Shown here in pieces: positions 26,999-34,366 of a DNA stretch of 34,366 nt (position 1 is its first letter; the number at the start of each line of letters is the position of its first letter). The notes beneath the pieces were generated by a model that saw nothing but the letters and a program-made list of their open reading frames with translations, had not been told where the DNA came from and did no database searches. The translations under genes were made by a program, and so were the position numbers. Source of the DNA: Verrucomicrobiota bacterium (lineage in GTDB: Bacteria > Verrucomicrobiota > Verrucomicrobiia > Opitutales > Opitutaceae); assembly GCA_023433275.1 (NCBI GenBank), contig JAEZDN010000094.1, positions 1 through 34,366 of the forward strand, in the 5' to 3' direction.

Positions 26999-27505
26999 AT
27001 GAAGACCGCGCCCTTATCGCCTGACACCCATACGGCGGAGGAGGTGGCGCGATTGCTCGATCTGGCGCCGCTCGAGCAGGAGGGTGGTTTTTTCCGGCGC
27101 AGCGCGGAAGCGGAGGAACTCCTGCCCGGGGGCGGACGCCGCGCGTACTCGGTGATTTATTTCCTGATCACGCCGGCGGGCTTTTCGGCCATGCACAAGC
27201 TGGAGACGGATGAGATCTGGGCGTTTCATTGCGGGGATTCGTTGGAATCGGTGCGACTCGCGCCGGGTGGATCGGGCCGGGTCGTGAAGTTGGGGTTGGA
27301 CCTGGCGGCGGGAGAAACGCCCCAGGACATCGTGGCCGCGGGCGTGTGGCAGGGCACGCGGCTCAAGGCGGGTGGACGCTGGGCGTTGGTGTCGTGCGTC
27401 GTGGCGCCGGAATTTCGCTGGAGCGAGTTCACGCTGGGGGACGCGCGCGAGTTGAGCGCGGAGTATCCGGCGTTGGCGGAGGAGATTCGGGCGCTGACGC
27501 GGTAA
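26999..27505 (+). CDS. DUF985/cupin_5-family protein
   Basis: This 168-aa small cupin belongs to the DUF985 (cupin_5) family, whose biochemical role is generally unassigned. Characteristic stretches are HTAEEVARLLDLAPLEQEGG, FFRRS, RAYSVIYFLI, the central FSAMHKLETDEIWAFHCGDS with potential metal or ligand histidines (Met-His-Lys and the Phe-His pair), WQGTRLKAGGRWALVSCVVAPEF (split here as WQGTRLKAGG and ALVSCVVAPEF) and the closing LSAEYPALAEEIRALTR. Length fits the family. Its ATG follows the helicase gene by 100 bp with a REP hairpin in between; a functional link is not evident. Confidence 0.8.
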   Translation: MKTAPLSPDTHTAEEVARLLDLAPLEQEGGFFRRSAEAEELLPGGGRRAYSVIYFLITPAGFSAMHKLETDEIWAFHCGDSLESVRLAPGGSGRVVKLGLDLAAGETPQDIVAAGVWQGTRLKAGGRWALVSCVVAPEFRWSEFTLGDARELSAEYPALAEEIRALTR

Positions 27506-27582
27506 CGGTTGGGCGGCACGAGCGGGCGTTTTGATCCCGCGTTTGTCTTTAAGTTTTGGGGGGCCGGGTGGCGCCGACTCAG

Positions 27583-27835
27583 CCGGACTCATGCAGTATA
27601 ACCACAGATGAACACAGATAACACAGATACGGAGGGAGATTGGTCTCACCAACGCCCTCTCATTTCTCCTCACTGGATGGTGAATGCACCGCGAGCTCCT
27701 AACCGCTCCGAAACGGAACCATGCAGATGGATGGAGGGGCGCGGCTTGGGCGCGCCCGTTCTTACGGCAAAAGGGCGTGGTCGAGCCACGCCCCAACAAA
27801 GGAACCGTTCGAACGCGCCCGCTGCGGCGGCGGTT
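27583..27835. mobile_element. MITE/REPIN copy 4, interrupted and decayed
   Basis: It starts CCGGACTCATGCAG after a CTCAG flank. The REP pair lies later: GGAG head, GGGCGCGG with a diverged partner, then GGGCGTGG/CCACGCCC with loop TCGAG (27774-27794). The ATGCAGATGGATG flank (27721-27733) is the one seen in copies 2 and 5. A piece of the AACCACAGATG repeat sits between the left end and the core, and no clear TTCCGG right end is found. Boundaries are approximate. Confidence 0.5.
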
Positions 27836-27924
27836 GCTGGCGGACAATTCTCCGAACGCACGGCGGGGTCGCCGTGGCTCCAGGTGACCCTGGGCGGTCA
27901 TGCGTGTTCGACGAGGCGCGCGCC

Positions 27925-27953
27925 TTGACAGGGGAGCGGGGCCGCCGTATCTG
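27925..27953 (+). promoter_or_regulatory. Sigma-70-like promoter of the HNH gene
   Basis: A consensus -35 TTGACA (27925-27930), 17-bp spacer and -10 TATCTG (27948-27953) stand directly ahead of the ATG at 27969. Transcription would begin near 27960, giving a leader of under 10 nt, so the message may be leaderless or nearly so. No Shine-Dalgarno is visible, which fits. Confidence 0.6.
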
Positions 27954-27968
27954 AGTGGCCCGTTGCCT

Positions 27969-28586
27969 ATGGAAGCCGTGCTCGACCAACCGGTCCTCGT
28001 GCTGAACCGCCTCTGGCAGGCGGTGAACGTCATCGCCGCGCGCCGGGCCTTCGCCTTGCTGGCTCGCGAGCACGCCCAGGTGGTGCACCAGACGGACGAC
28101 AATTTCCGCACGTTCTCGCTGATGGACTGGATAGATTTCTCGGCGTACAACCCGCCGGTGGAGGAGGTGGAGACGGTGCGCACGATCAACCGCAACATCC
28201 GCCTGCCGCGGGTGATCCTGCTGACGTTTTTCGACAAGCTGCCGTGCAAGGAGCAAAAGCTCACCCGCAACAACGTGTTCGAGCGCGACGACGACAAGTG
28301 CCAGTATTGCGGGCAGGTCTTCGAGCGCGAGGAATTGAACCTCGACCATGTGATCCCGCGGCACTACGGCGGCAAGACCACGTGGGACAACATCGTGTGC
28401 TCGTGCATCAAGTGCAATTCCCGCAAGGCCAACCGCCTGCCGCATGAGGCGCACATGCGACTGATCCGCAAGCCGGTGCGGCCGAAGTGGCGGCCGGTCA
28501 TCAGCATGGTCATTGGCAACCACAAGCACGAGAAGTGGAAGGATTTCCTCGACGTGGCGTATTGGAACGTGGAGCTGGAGGAGTGA
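27969..28586 (+). CDS. HNH endonuclease family protein
   Basis: This 205-aa protein carries an HNH (His-Me finger) domain. Zinc-binding pairs are Cys111-x2-Cys114 (CQYCG) and Cys146-x2-Cys149 (CIKCN), with the catalytic centre Asp126-His127 in LNLDHVIPRHYGG and the closing Asn in the WDNIVCSC stretch. The N-terminal ~100 residues (VLVLNRLWQAVNVIAARRAF, then RTINRNIRLPRVILL) are typical of a widespread stand-alone HNH family in bacteria whose cellular role is unclear. The ATG at 27969 is preferred over an upstream in-frame extension because the promoter lies inside that extension. There are no restriction-modification or phage genes nearby, so a defence function is not supported by context. 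Confidence 0.9.
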   Translation: MEAVLDQPVLVLNRLWQAVNVIAARRAFALLAREHAQVVHQTDDNFRTFSLMDWIDFSAYNPPVEEVETVRTINRNIRLPRVILLTFFDKLPCKEQKLTRNNVFERDDDKCQYCGQVFEREELNLDHVIPRHYGGKTTWDNIVCSCIKCNSRKANRLPHEAHMRLIRKPVRPKWRPVISMVIGNHKHEKWKDFLDVAYWNVELEE

Positions 28587-28648
28587 GGCGGGCGCGCGGC
28601 GCGAACACCGGGGTTGCGCGCCCGTGATCCGGCGTGTAGGTATCGGGC

Positions 28649-29170
28649 ATGATTGAAAGTCTTGTCATGACCATCATCGCAGCGGATCGGCCGGGCCTGG
28701 TGGAACGCGTGTCCGCCTGCGTGGCCGACCACGGCGGAAACTGGGTGGAGAGCCGCATGTGCCAGCTCGAGGGCCGGTTTGCCGGCATCGTCCGCGTGGA
28801 TATCGCGGGCGAGAAGCTCACGGTGCTGAAGCGGGCGTTGCACGGCCTCGAGGCTGACGGCATGCGCATTGTGATCGAAGCCGGCGGCGCCGCGGCTCCG
28901 GCGCGCGGGCTCGCGGCGACGCTGGAGTTGGTGGGCAATGATCGGCCGGGCATCCTGCGGACCGTGACCGGGGTGCTCGCGGCCCACGGCGTGAATGTGG
29001 AGGAGCTTTCCTCGGAGTGCGTGAGTGCGCCGATGGGCGGCGGGGATTTGTTTCAGGCACAGGCGCGGGTTTTGGTGCCGGAGGCCGTTAAGCTGGAGAA
29101 TGTGCGGGCGGATTTGGAAAAGATCGCGGCGGACTTGATGGTCGAACTGAAGTTAAAGGCGACCGAGTAG
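28649..29170 (+). CDS. Double-ACT-domain protein, GcvR-like
   Basis: This 173-aa protein consists of two ACT domains, about 4-78 (VMTIIAADRPGLVERVSACV) and about 88-165 (LELVGNDRPGILRTVTGVLA). Both carry the DRPG turn of amino-acid-binding ACT domains. The arrangement is that of GcvR, which in E. coli antagonises GcvA to repress the glycine cleavage operon in response to glycine. No GcvA or gcvTHP genes lie in the window, so the specific role is inference from family resemblance. It follows the HNH gene by 62 bp on the same strand. Confidence 0.85.
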   Translation: MIESLVMTIIAADRPGLVERVSACVADHGGNWVESRMCQLEGRFAGIVRVDIAGEKLTVLKRALHGLEADGMRIVIEAGGAAAPARGLAATLELVGNDRPGILRTVTGVLAAHGVNVEELSSECVSAPMGGGDLFQAQARVLVPEAVKLENVRADLEKIAADLMVELKLKATE

Positions 29171-29182
29171 GGCGGGTCCGAG

Positions 29183-29326
29183 CCGGAATCATGCAGCTGG
29201 ATGTGGCGCGGCTTGACCGCGCCCGTTTTCGCTTCGGGAACCGAGGGCGTGGACGAGCCACGTCCCTACCACTGAACCGTTGGACCGCGCACACAGCGGA
29301 ATCGCATTCTGACGGCATCGTTCCGG
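29183..29326. mobile_element. MITE/REPIN copy 5
   Basis: This 144-bp element has ends CCGGAATC and GTTCCGG, flanked by CCGAG (29178-29182) and CTGAG (29327-29331), one mismatch apart. The core has a GGCGCGG/CCGCGCC hairpin and a GGGCGTGG/CCACGTCC hairpin with loop ACGAG, then CTAC. It starts 12 nt after the stop of the ACT-domain gene and is followed by a class C palindrome at 29346-29372. Confidence 0.7.
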
Positions 29327-29345
29327 CTGAGGCTGAGTCGAACCG

Positions 29346-29372
29346 CCGGGGCGGGGGCGCCCCGGCTCCAGT
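29346..29372. repeat. Class C palindrome
   Basis: A GGGGCG/CGCCCC hairpin with the trailing GGCTCCAG matches about 26 bp at 5295-5320 exactly. It is located between the convergent ACT-domain and kinase genes, where it may serve as a terminator. Confidence 0.6.
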
Positions 29373-29428
29373 TACAGGTCGCTGCGCAGCGGCCACCCGG
29401 GAAAGCACCCCTCGCTTCCGGCTTTGAT

Positions 29429-31144
29429 TTAAATCGGCTGGACGGGTGCGACGGGGAGGGTCACGCGCATGGTCGTGCCGCGGGGGCCGGTTTCGCGGAG
29501 TTGGAGGAGCCCGTGGTGATCCTTGACGATGCGCAGGGCGATGCCGAGGCCGAGGCCGGTGCCGCCGGCGCGGGTGGAGAGGAAGGATTCGAAAATGCGG
29601 GGCTGGACCTCGGGCGAGATGCCGCTCCCGGTGTCGGCCACGTCGATGTGGACCATGGCGCCATCGGGATGGCAGGAGATGCGCAGCTCGCCGCCCTGGG
29701 GCATGGCGTGGAAGGAATTCAGGGCGAGGTTGAGGAAGACCTGCTGGATCTGGCCCTTGTTGACGTTGACCGTGACGGGGGTGGCGGGCGGCGTGTACTG
29801 GAGCTGGACGCCGGCTTGCGCGAGCTTGGCGCGGAGGAGGTGATTGGTGTCGCTCAGGATGTCATCGAGCGACCAGTGCGAGTGGAGGCTGGCGGGGGTC
29901 CGGGCAAAGGAGAGCACGCGGGTCACGAGGCCCTCGAGCTGCTCGATCTTCTCGGTGATGATCTCGAGGTCACGGCGGCGCGGGTCGGTGGCGGAGAAAT
30001 CGGCGCCGAGCGGGCCGTGGAGCAGCTTGATGACCGTGAGCGGATTCCGGATCTCGTGGGCGATCTCGGCGGCGAGGAGCCCGAGGGTGGTGAGGGTTTC
30101 GTTCTTGCGGAGGATTTCCTCGGAGTGAAAGACGCGGGAATAGAGCCTGGCGTTGTGGAGGGCGACGGCGGCGAAATTGGCGAGCGCGGTGAAGAGGCGC
30201 TTCTCGTCATCGCTGAAGCGATGGGCTCGATCGTGGAACACCGAGAGCACGCCCGCGGGCTTGCCCTCGAGGATGAGCGGGGTGGCGAGGGCGCTGCAGA
30301 GATTGGGATCGCGCGGCAGATCGGCGGCCTCGCGGTAGCGGGGGCTGTCGAGGTGCTGGTATTCGGTGGTGCGGCCGGTGTGGATGGTTGAGCCCAGGAG
30401 GGCCTCGTCGATGGAGATGGCCTGTTGCTGCAGGGCCAGGCCGGCGGCGGCGAGGTCGCCGGACGCGGACCAGGCATGGAGCCGCAGGGCGCGGTCGGCG
30501 CCATCGTAATCGTGCAGCAGGCAGAGGCGGGCGTTGAAGAAGGCGCGGCCGCTCTCGGTGATGGCGTGGAGGAGTTCCTCCGGGGCGAGTTGGGCCACGA
30601 GGGCGTGGCCGAGTTCGACGAGGGTGGTGAGCTGCGTGGAGTTCGCGCGCAGGCGGTCGAATTGCCAAAGGCGGTTGAGGACGGTGCCGGCTTCCTCGGC
30701 AAACCACGCGAGGCGGTCGAGATCGCCCGAGGTGAAGGCGCCGGGAAGGTCGGCGTCGAGGTTCACGACCCCGATGGTGTGGCCCTCGATGATGATCGGC
30801 GCGGCCATCTCGCAGCAGACGCCGCGGCGGGCGGCGATGTAGCGGGGTTCATGGCTGACGTCCGCGACCAGCAGCGGGCGTCCGTGGAGTGCGACCCACC
30901 CGGTGATCCCCTGCCCGGGTCGGAGCGCGAAGTCGCCGGTTTCGGGGGGCAGGCCTTGTTGCGCGCAGATTTCCAGATGCGCGCTTTCGGGCGTGAGCAG
31001 GGAAAGCGAGCCACTATCCGCCGGGAAGGCGGACATGATGGCGGCGAGGATGCCCGCCTGGGCGGAGGTCGCGTCGGGGGCGGTGATCGCGAGGGTGGCG
31101 AGCGCGTGGTGCGCGGCCATGTCTTTGGTCTCGTCCAGGCTCAT
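29429..31144 (-). CDS. Soluble GAF-GAF sensor histidine kinase
   Basis: This cytoplasmic two-component kinase has 571 aa from the ATG at 31144; a TTG three codons upstream is less likely. There are no membrane helices. GAF domain 1 spans about 20-165 (LRPGQGITGWVALHGRPLLV, MAAPIIIEGHTIGVVNLDAD) and GAF domain 2 about 185-330 (ALATPLILEGKPAGVLSVFHD). The HisKA domain carries His363 in AAEIAHEIRNPLTV, and the HATPase domain has the N box (FLNLALNSFHAMPQGG), DTGSGISPEV and GTGLGLGIAL. The HisKA/HATPase sequence is of the NtrB/AtoS class. No cognate regulator is adjacent; glnD lies upstream on the same strand about 190 bp away, so a nitrogen-related role is conceivable but unproven. Confidence 0.92.
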   Translation of the reverse strand: MSLDETKDMAAHHALATLAITAPDATSAQAGILAAIMSAFPADSGSLSLLTPESAHLEICAQQGLPPETGDFALRPGQGITGWVALHGRPLLVADVSHEPRYIAARRGVCCEMAAPIIIEGHTIGVVNLDADLPGAFTSGDLDRLAWFAEEAGTVLNRLWQFDRLRANSTQLTTLVELGHALVAQLAPEELLHAITESGRAFFNARLCLLHDYDGADRALRLHAWSASGDLAAAGLALQQQAISIDEALLGSTIHTGRTTEYQHLDSPRYREAADLPRDPNLCSALATPLILEGKPAGVLSVFHDRAHRFSDDEKRLFTALANFAAVALHNARLYSRVFHSEEILRKNETLTTLGLLAAEIAHEIRNPLTVIKLLHGPLGADFSATDPRRRDLEIITEKIEQLEGLVTRVLSFARTPASLHSHWSLDDILSDTNHLLRAKLAQAGVQLQYTPPATPVTVNVNKGQIQQVFLNLALNSFHAMPQGGELRISCHPDGAMVHIDVADTGSGISPEVQPRIFESFLSTRAGGTGLGLGIALRIVKDHHGLLQLRETGPRGTTMRVTLPVAPVQPI

Positions 31145-31266
31145 TCGGCTCAAGCTGACAGGAAAGCGGCGGGGTTGGGGAGGCTAAATTCCTGCGGGGG
31201 AGGCTAGGGTAGGGGTGAAGGAGACTGATTGCGGGCGAGGGGAGATTCACGCGGCCGGGTGACATG

Positions 31267-31294
31267 TCCCATCGCTTGCAAGCAAGCTCCTACA
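31267..31294. repeat. Single REP hairpin with GTAG head
   Basis: On the minus strand it reads GTAGGAGCTTGCTTGCAAGC then GAT, with the stem GCTTG/CAAGC. It shares the GTAGGAGC head with the REP at 26964-26993 and with the MITE-borne hairpins. It lies between the stop of glnD and the start of the kinase gene. Confidence 0.6.
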
Positions 31295-31333
31295 GGGGCG
31301 AGCGCGGCCGAGGCGCGCTCCGCATCGATCAAT

Positions 31334-34132
31334 TTAACCGGTCGCCTCGGACTTGGCGGGGGTGATGACGGCGCGGAGGGTGTCGCGTAGCTCGTGAAGT
31401 TCGGCCTCGTCCACCGCACTGTCGGCCTTGCGCGGCTCGATGTAGAAGGTGTCGAGGGCGATGCTGCGTTCGGTGTTGATGCGCGCGAAGGTGACATCGA
31501 AGCCGTGGTCGGAAATCGTCTTCACCAGCTGATAGAGCAGGCCGATGCGGTCGTGGGCCTGGACTTCGACGATGATGCGCTTGAGGGAGAGCTCGTGGTA
31601 AACCTCGACGGTCGGCGGGAAGGTGGCGGGCAGCTCGGAGGTGCCGGCCTTGTAGCGATTGGCGTTGGCGAGGCGGACCGCCTGGGCGTTGATCTCGGGG
31701 AGCAGGTCCTTGTCGCTGACGAGGGCGTCGTCGACGGTCTTCGCGAAAGTTTCCATCGCCTTCTGGTTTTGCACGATGCCGCGGCCGGGTTCGACCACGT
31801 GGAAGGTGTCGATGGCGATGTGGTCGGAGCGCGTCGTGATGCGGGCCGAGAGGATGCTGAGGCCGGCGACGCTGAAGGCGCCGGCGAGCTTGTAGAAGAG
31901 GCCGGCACGGTCCCAGGTGACGACGTGGACGGTGGTGTAGCTGCGGTTGAGGTCGTCCTTCCACTCGATGACGGGGCGGAGGGGATTCAACGAGTCCGCG
32001 GTCGAGATCGACTGCAGGAGCCGGTTCACCATCTGGATGTGGAGGGTGATCTCGGGCTCGTCGGTCTGGATGAAATAGCGTTCCGGGAGCAGGTTGAAGT
32101 GCGCCGTGATCTCGTCGGGGCTGATGCCCTCGATGGTGCGGGCGATGAGGTGCTGGCGGATCATTTCCTTGCGCTCCTCCAGGCGGGATTCGACCTTGTC
32201 GCCGAGGACGAGGCGCTCGAGCGTCGTGTCGAAGAGGCGGCGGTGGAGGGAATCCTTGTAGCTGTTCCACAGGCTGGCCGACGTGCCGTTGGCATCGCAG
32301 TAGGTGTGGACGTACAGGTAACGGAGAAGGTCGGCATCGCCGACCAGCTCGGCAAAAGCGGCTGAGGATTTGGGATCATCCAGGTCATGCTTCTGCCAGA
32401 AGCGTGCCATGATGAGGTGATTTTTGATGATAAAGTTGACGGTCGCGCGCCGATCGGGCGGAACCCCGAGGCGGGCGAGCACGGGGGCGGCGACGGTCAC
32501 CCCGGCCTCGGCGTGGCCCTGGATGCCCTCGCTCTTGCCGATGTCGTGGAGGAGAAGGATCAGGTAGAGCAGCGTGGGCTTGGCGGTCTCGTGGAGGACC
32601 TCGCGATATTTTTCCGCGCGCGGATCGGAGGCGGTGAAAATGATGTCGAGCTGCCGGATGGTGCTGAGCGTGTGGATGTCGGCGGTATAGCGGTGATAGT
32701 ATTCGTGCTGGACCAGGCAGGTGAGCGGCGCGAACTCGGGCATGAACCGGCCGAGGACGCCGAGTTCGTGCATGAGGGAGAGCGTGGGATGAACCTGGCC
32801 GGCCTCCTCGAGGATGGTCTGGAAGGCGAGGTTGGCGTCGGTGGACTCGATGACCTGGCGGGTGATCAGCTGGCTCGAGCCGCGGATGAGTGAGGCGAGG
32901 TCGAGGTCGGGGGTGCAGCCGAGTTGCTGGCAGTGGCGGAAGACGCGGATCAGGCGGACGGGGTCCTGCTGGAAGATGTCGCGATTCTCGTAGGCGAGTT
33001 CCCGGCCGCGGATGAGGAAGCCGTCGATGCGCTTGGTGCGCTCGGAACGGCGGGCGAGCATGAGGTTTTTTAACGACCCGACCAGGCCCGGGCCGGTGGC
33101 CACGGTGAGGGCGAGGCGCTGCTCGACGGTGCGCGAGACGCGGAAAATGGCCTGGGCGTGACGGTAGTAGTCCTGCATGAACGCCTCGACGCGCTCGAGC
33201 AGGCCGATCTGCGGGTAGCCGAGGCTGGCGGCGATGCGCGGCTGGATCTCGAGGTTGAGCACATCGGTGGGATGCTTGCTCATGTAATGGAGCTCGTTGC
33301 GGACCCGCAGGAGGAAATCGTAGGCGTCCTGCATTTCGCGGAGCTCGGCGGGCTGAAGGTAATTCTGCTGCGCGAGTTCATCGAGCCGGGTGATGCCGAG
33401 GCGCACGCGGGACATCCAGAGGGTGTTCTGGTAATCGCGCAGGCCGCCGACGCCGTTCTTGATGTCGGGCTCCTGCAGGAAAACGGTGTCGCCATGCTGG
33501 GCGCGACGGCTGGCCTGGTCGGCGAGGCGCGCGACGATGTACGCCTTGGGATCGTTCTGGAGGTAGTGCTTGCGGTAGGCCTGGGCGAAGTTCTCGAAGA
33601 GCGAGGTGGTGCCGGCGAGGAAGCGCGATTCGAGGAGGGCGGTCTTGGTCTTGATCTCGCGGCCGGCCTCGGCGAACACCTCGCTGAGCGTGCGGGTCGA
33701 GTGGCCGATCTTCAGTTTCAGATCCCACAGCGGGTAGAGGATGCCGTTGGAAAGGTGTTCCTGGAACTGGCCGAGCTCGGGGGTTTTGGGTGTTTCCGGA
33801 TAGAGGAACATCACGTCCACGTCGCTGAGGGGATTGAGCTCCGCGCGGCCGTAACCGCCGAGGGCGACGAGGCAGACGGGGGCCGGGGGCTCGCCGTGCT
33901 GGTTGCGCCAGGCGGCGATGGCGGTGGTGAAGAGGGGCACGAGGAGGCCGTCCATGCGGTCGGACAGGGCTTGGGCGATCTTGTGGCCGGTGGCGCCGTC
34001 CTGGTGCTGCAAGCGGATGCGAGCGCCTTCCTGATCCAGATAGGCCCGACAAGCGGCGAGCCGGGCGGCGGCGGGCGTGTCGGCGGTGAACACCGGCTGG
34101 TTCGCGTTCGGGGAGGCGGGGAGGACGGACAT
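31334..34132 (-). CDS. glnD: [Protein-PII] uridylyltransferase/uridylyl-removing enzyme
   Basis: GlnD senses glutamine and adds or removes UMP on PII proteins, setting nitrogen metabolism. The 932-aa protein has the full domain order. The nucleotidyltransferase has GGYGRAELNPLSDVD with catalytic Asp104 and Asp106. A GlnD/GlnE helical region follows (EPDIKNGVGGLRDYQN, LRVRNELHY). The HD phosphohydrolase has His529-Asp530 in LLLHDIGKSEG and a downstream IIKNHLIMARF. Two C-terminal ACT domains bind glutamine (about 735-810 with DRAGLFYKLAGAFS and about 850-925 with DRIGLLYQLVKTIS). Length is in the normal range. The ATG at 34132 is clear, with disordered residues up to about 15. No PII gene is nearby. 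The tRNA-Gly gene is divergent, 126 bp away. Confidence 0.96.
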   Translation of the reverse strand: MSVLPASPNANQPVFTADTPAAARLAACRAYLDQEGARIRLQHQDGATGHKIAQALSDRMDGLLVPLFTTAIAAWRNQHGEPPAPVCLVALGGYGRAELNPLSDVDVMFLYPETPKTPELGQFQEHLSNGILYPLWDLKLKIGHSTRTLSEVFAEAGREIKTKTALLESRFLAGTTSLFENFAQAYRKHYLQNDPKAYIVARLADQASRRAQHGDTVFLQEPDIKNGVGGLRDYQNTLWMSRVRLGITRLDELAQQNYLQPAELREMQDAYDFLLRVRNELHYMSKHPTDVLNLEIQPRIAASLGYPQIGLLERVEAFMQDYYRHAQAIFRVSRTVEQRLALTVATGPGLVGSLKNLMLARRSERTKRIDGFLIRGRELAYENRDIFQQDPVRLIRVFRHCQQLGCTPDLDLASLIRGSSQLITRQVIESTDANLAFQTILEEAGQVHPTLSLMHELGVLGRFMPEFAPLTCLVQHEYYHRYTADIHTLSTIRQLDIIFTASDPRAEKYREVLHETAKPTLLYLILLLHDIGKSEGIQGHAEAGVTVAAPVLARLGVPPDRRATVNFIIKNHLIMARFWQKHDLDDPKSSAAFAELVGDADLLRYLYVHTYCDANGTSASLWNSYKDSLHRRLFDTTLERLVLGDKVESRLEERKEMIRQHLIARTIEGISPDEITAHFNLLPERYFIQTDEPEITLHIQMVNRLLQSISTADSLNPLRPVIEWKDDLNRSYTTVHVVTWDRAGLFYKLAGAFSVAGLSILSARITTRSDHIAIDTFHVVEPGRGIVQNQKAMETFAKTVDDALVSDKDLLPEINAQAVRLANANRYKAGTSELPATFPPTVEVYHELSLKRIIVEVQAHDRIGLLYQLVKTISDHGFDVTFARINTERSIALDTFYIEPRKADSAVDEAELHELRDTLRAVITPAKSEATG

Positions 34133-34217
34133 CGGTCGCTAGACCATCAGCGCCCCTCCCCCGGGGGAAGCTGGAAATATTCTGCGCGGAAGGACGGGCA
34201 GAAATGAATAATTCTGG

Positions 34218-34246
34218 TTGACGGGTAAAAATTGAGCCGAATACTC
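34218..34246 (+). promoter_or_regulatory. Promoter of the tRNA-Gly gene
   Basis: TTGACG (34218-34223), then 16-17 bp with an A-rich start, then AATACT (34240-34245) or ATACTC (34241-34246), gives a sigma-70-like promoter ending about 13 bp before the tRNA. The local sequence is notably A/T-richer than the surroundings. Confidence 0.55.
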
Positions 34247-34258
34247 CGCCTCTCTCTC

Positions 34259-34334
<76 letters not shown>

Positions 34335-34346
34335 TTTGACTGAAGG

Positions 34347-34366
34347 CCGCCGGTTAACCCCGGCGG
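34347..34366 (+). terminator. Hairpin after tRNA-Gly, cut by window end
   Basis: A perfect 7-bp stem CCGCCGG/CCGGCGG with the 6-nt loop TTAACC begins 12 nt after the tRNA 3' end. The window stops at the last base of the stem, so a following T tract cannot be seen. It is probably the transcript terminator. Confidence 0.55.

Larger units (their letters stand above)
27506..27968. other. Repeat-filled gap before the HNH gene
   Basis: I see no gene in this 463-bp gap. It holds the left end of MITE copy 4 (CTCAG then CCGGAC at 27578-27588), interrupted at about 27599 by a partial AACCACAGATGAACACAG repeat (27600-27640). The REP pair of the same MITE follows (27734-27798). The last 45 bp hold a good promoter for the HNH gene. 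Confidence 0.6.

Noticed and set aside
25036..27027. Minus-strand open frame of 663 codons opposite the second helicase
   Set aside because: Arg/His/Leu-rich antisense translation with no family motifs; the plus strand encodes an intact DEAD-box protein.
27969..28586. HNH gene as part of a restriction or phage-defence island
   Set aside because: The neighbours are a cupin and an ACT-domain protein; there is no methyltransferase, helicase-nuclease or toxin-antitoxin partner beside it.

Overview
This is a GC-rich bacterial chromosome segment of densely packed, mostly housekeeping genes, separated by intergenic gaps full of short palindromic repeats. There is no rRNA or phylogenetic marker that fixes the host. 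The long-form PurF (Cys nucleophile at residue 9), a single-chain PurL, a duplicated-permease (ADOP/MacB-like) protein and the style of the dispersed repeats suggest Verrucomicrobiota, plausibly Opitutaceae. That assignment is inference.

Layout. (1) 0.1-1.1 kb: aldo/keto reductase on the minus strand, divergent from a secreted von Willebrand A protein (1257-2597) that has four 11-bp tandem operator-like repeats upstream. It is followed by a membrane histidine kinase and an OmpR-type regulator whose genes overlap by 4 bp. (2) 5.4-9.1 kb: an orphan MacB/FtsX-type permease and a secreted GH5 glycosidase. (3) 9.1-15.7 kb: a repeat-rich stretch with a small hypothetical protein, a MATE exporter, a secreted hypothetical protein, a CheY-like receiver, two tiny membrane proteins (one of 57 aa) and a beta-propeller-like protein. 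(4) 15.65-23.3 kb: purine biosynthesis, with purL divergent from purF-purM. (5) 23.5-26.9 kb: two divergent DEAD-box RNA helicases. (6) 27.0-29.2 kb: a DUF985-type cupin, an HNH endonuclease with a good sigma-70 promoter, and a double-ACT GcvR-like protein. (7) 29.4-34.1 kb: a soluble GAF-GAF histidine kinase and glnD, both minus strand. (8) tRNA-Gly(GCC) with promoter at the right edge.

The genes are mostly ordinary; the unusual content is the repeat system. At least four families of paired inverted hairpins (REPIN-like) occur. One family sits inside a roughly 134-144 bp MITE-like element with CCGGAA termini, flanked by 5-bp CTNAG direct repeats. One copy has inserted into another repeat and left a readable target duplication, and another copy is itself interrupted by a 284-bp element with ~28-bp terminal inverted repeats. 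Repeat-like sequence also appears in frame inside proteins: three extra linkers in PurL, one in the second DEAD-box helicase, and probably one in the sensor domain of the first histidine kinase. No transposase or RAYT gene is present, so the mobilising enzyme must lie elsewhere if it exists.
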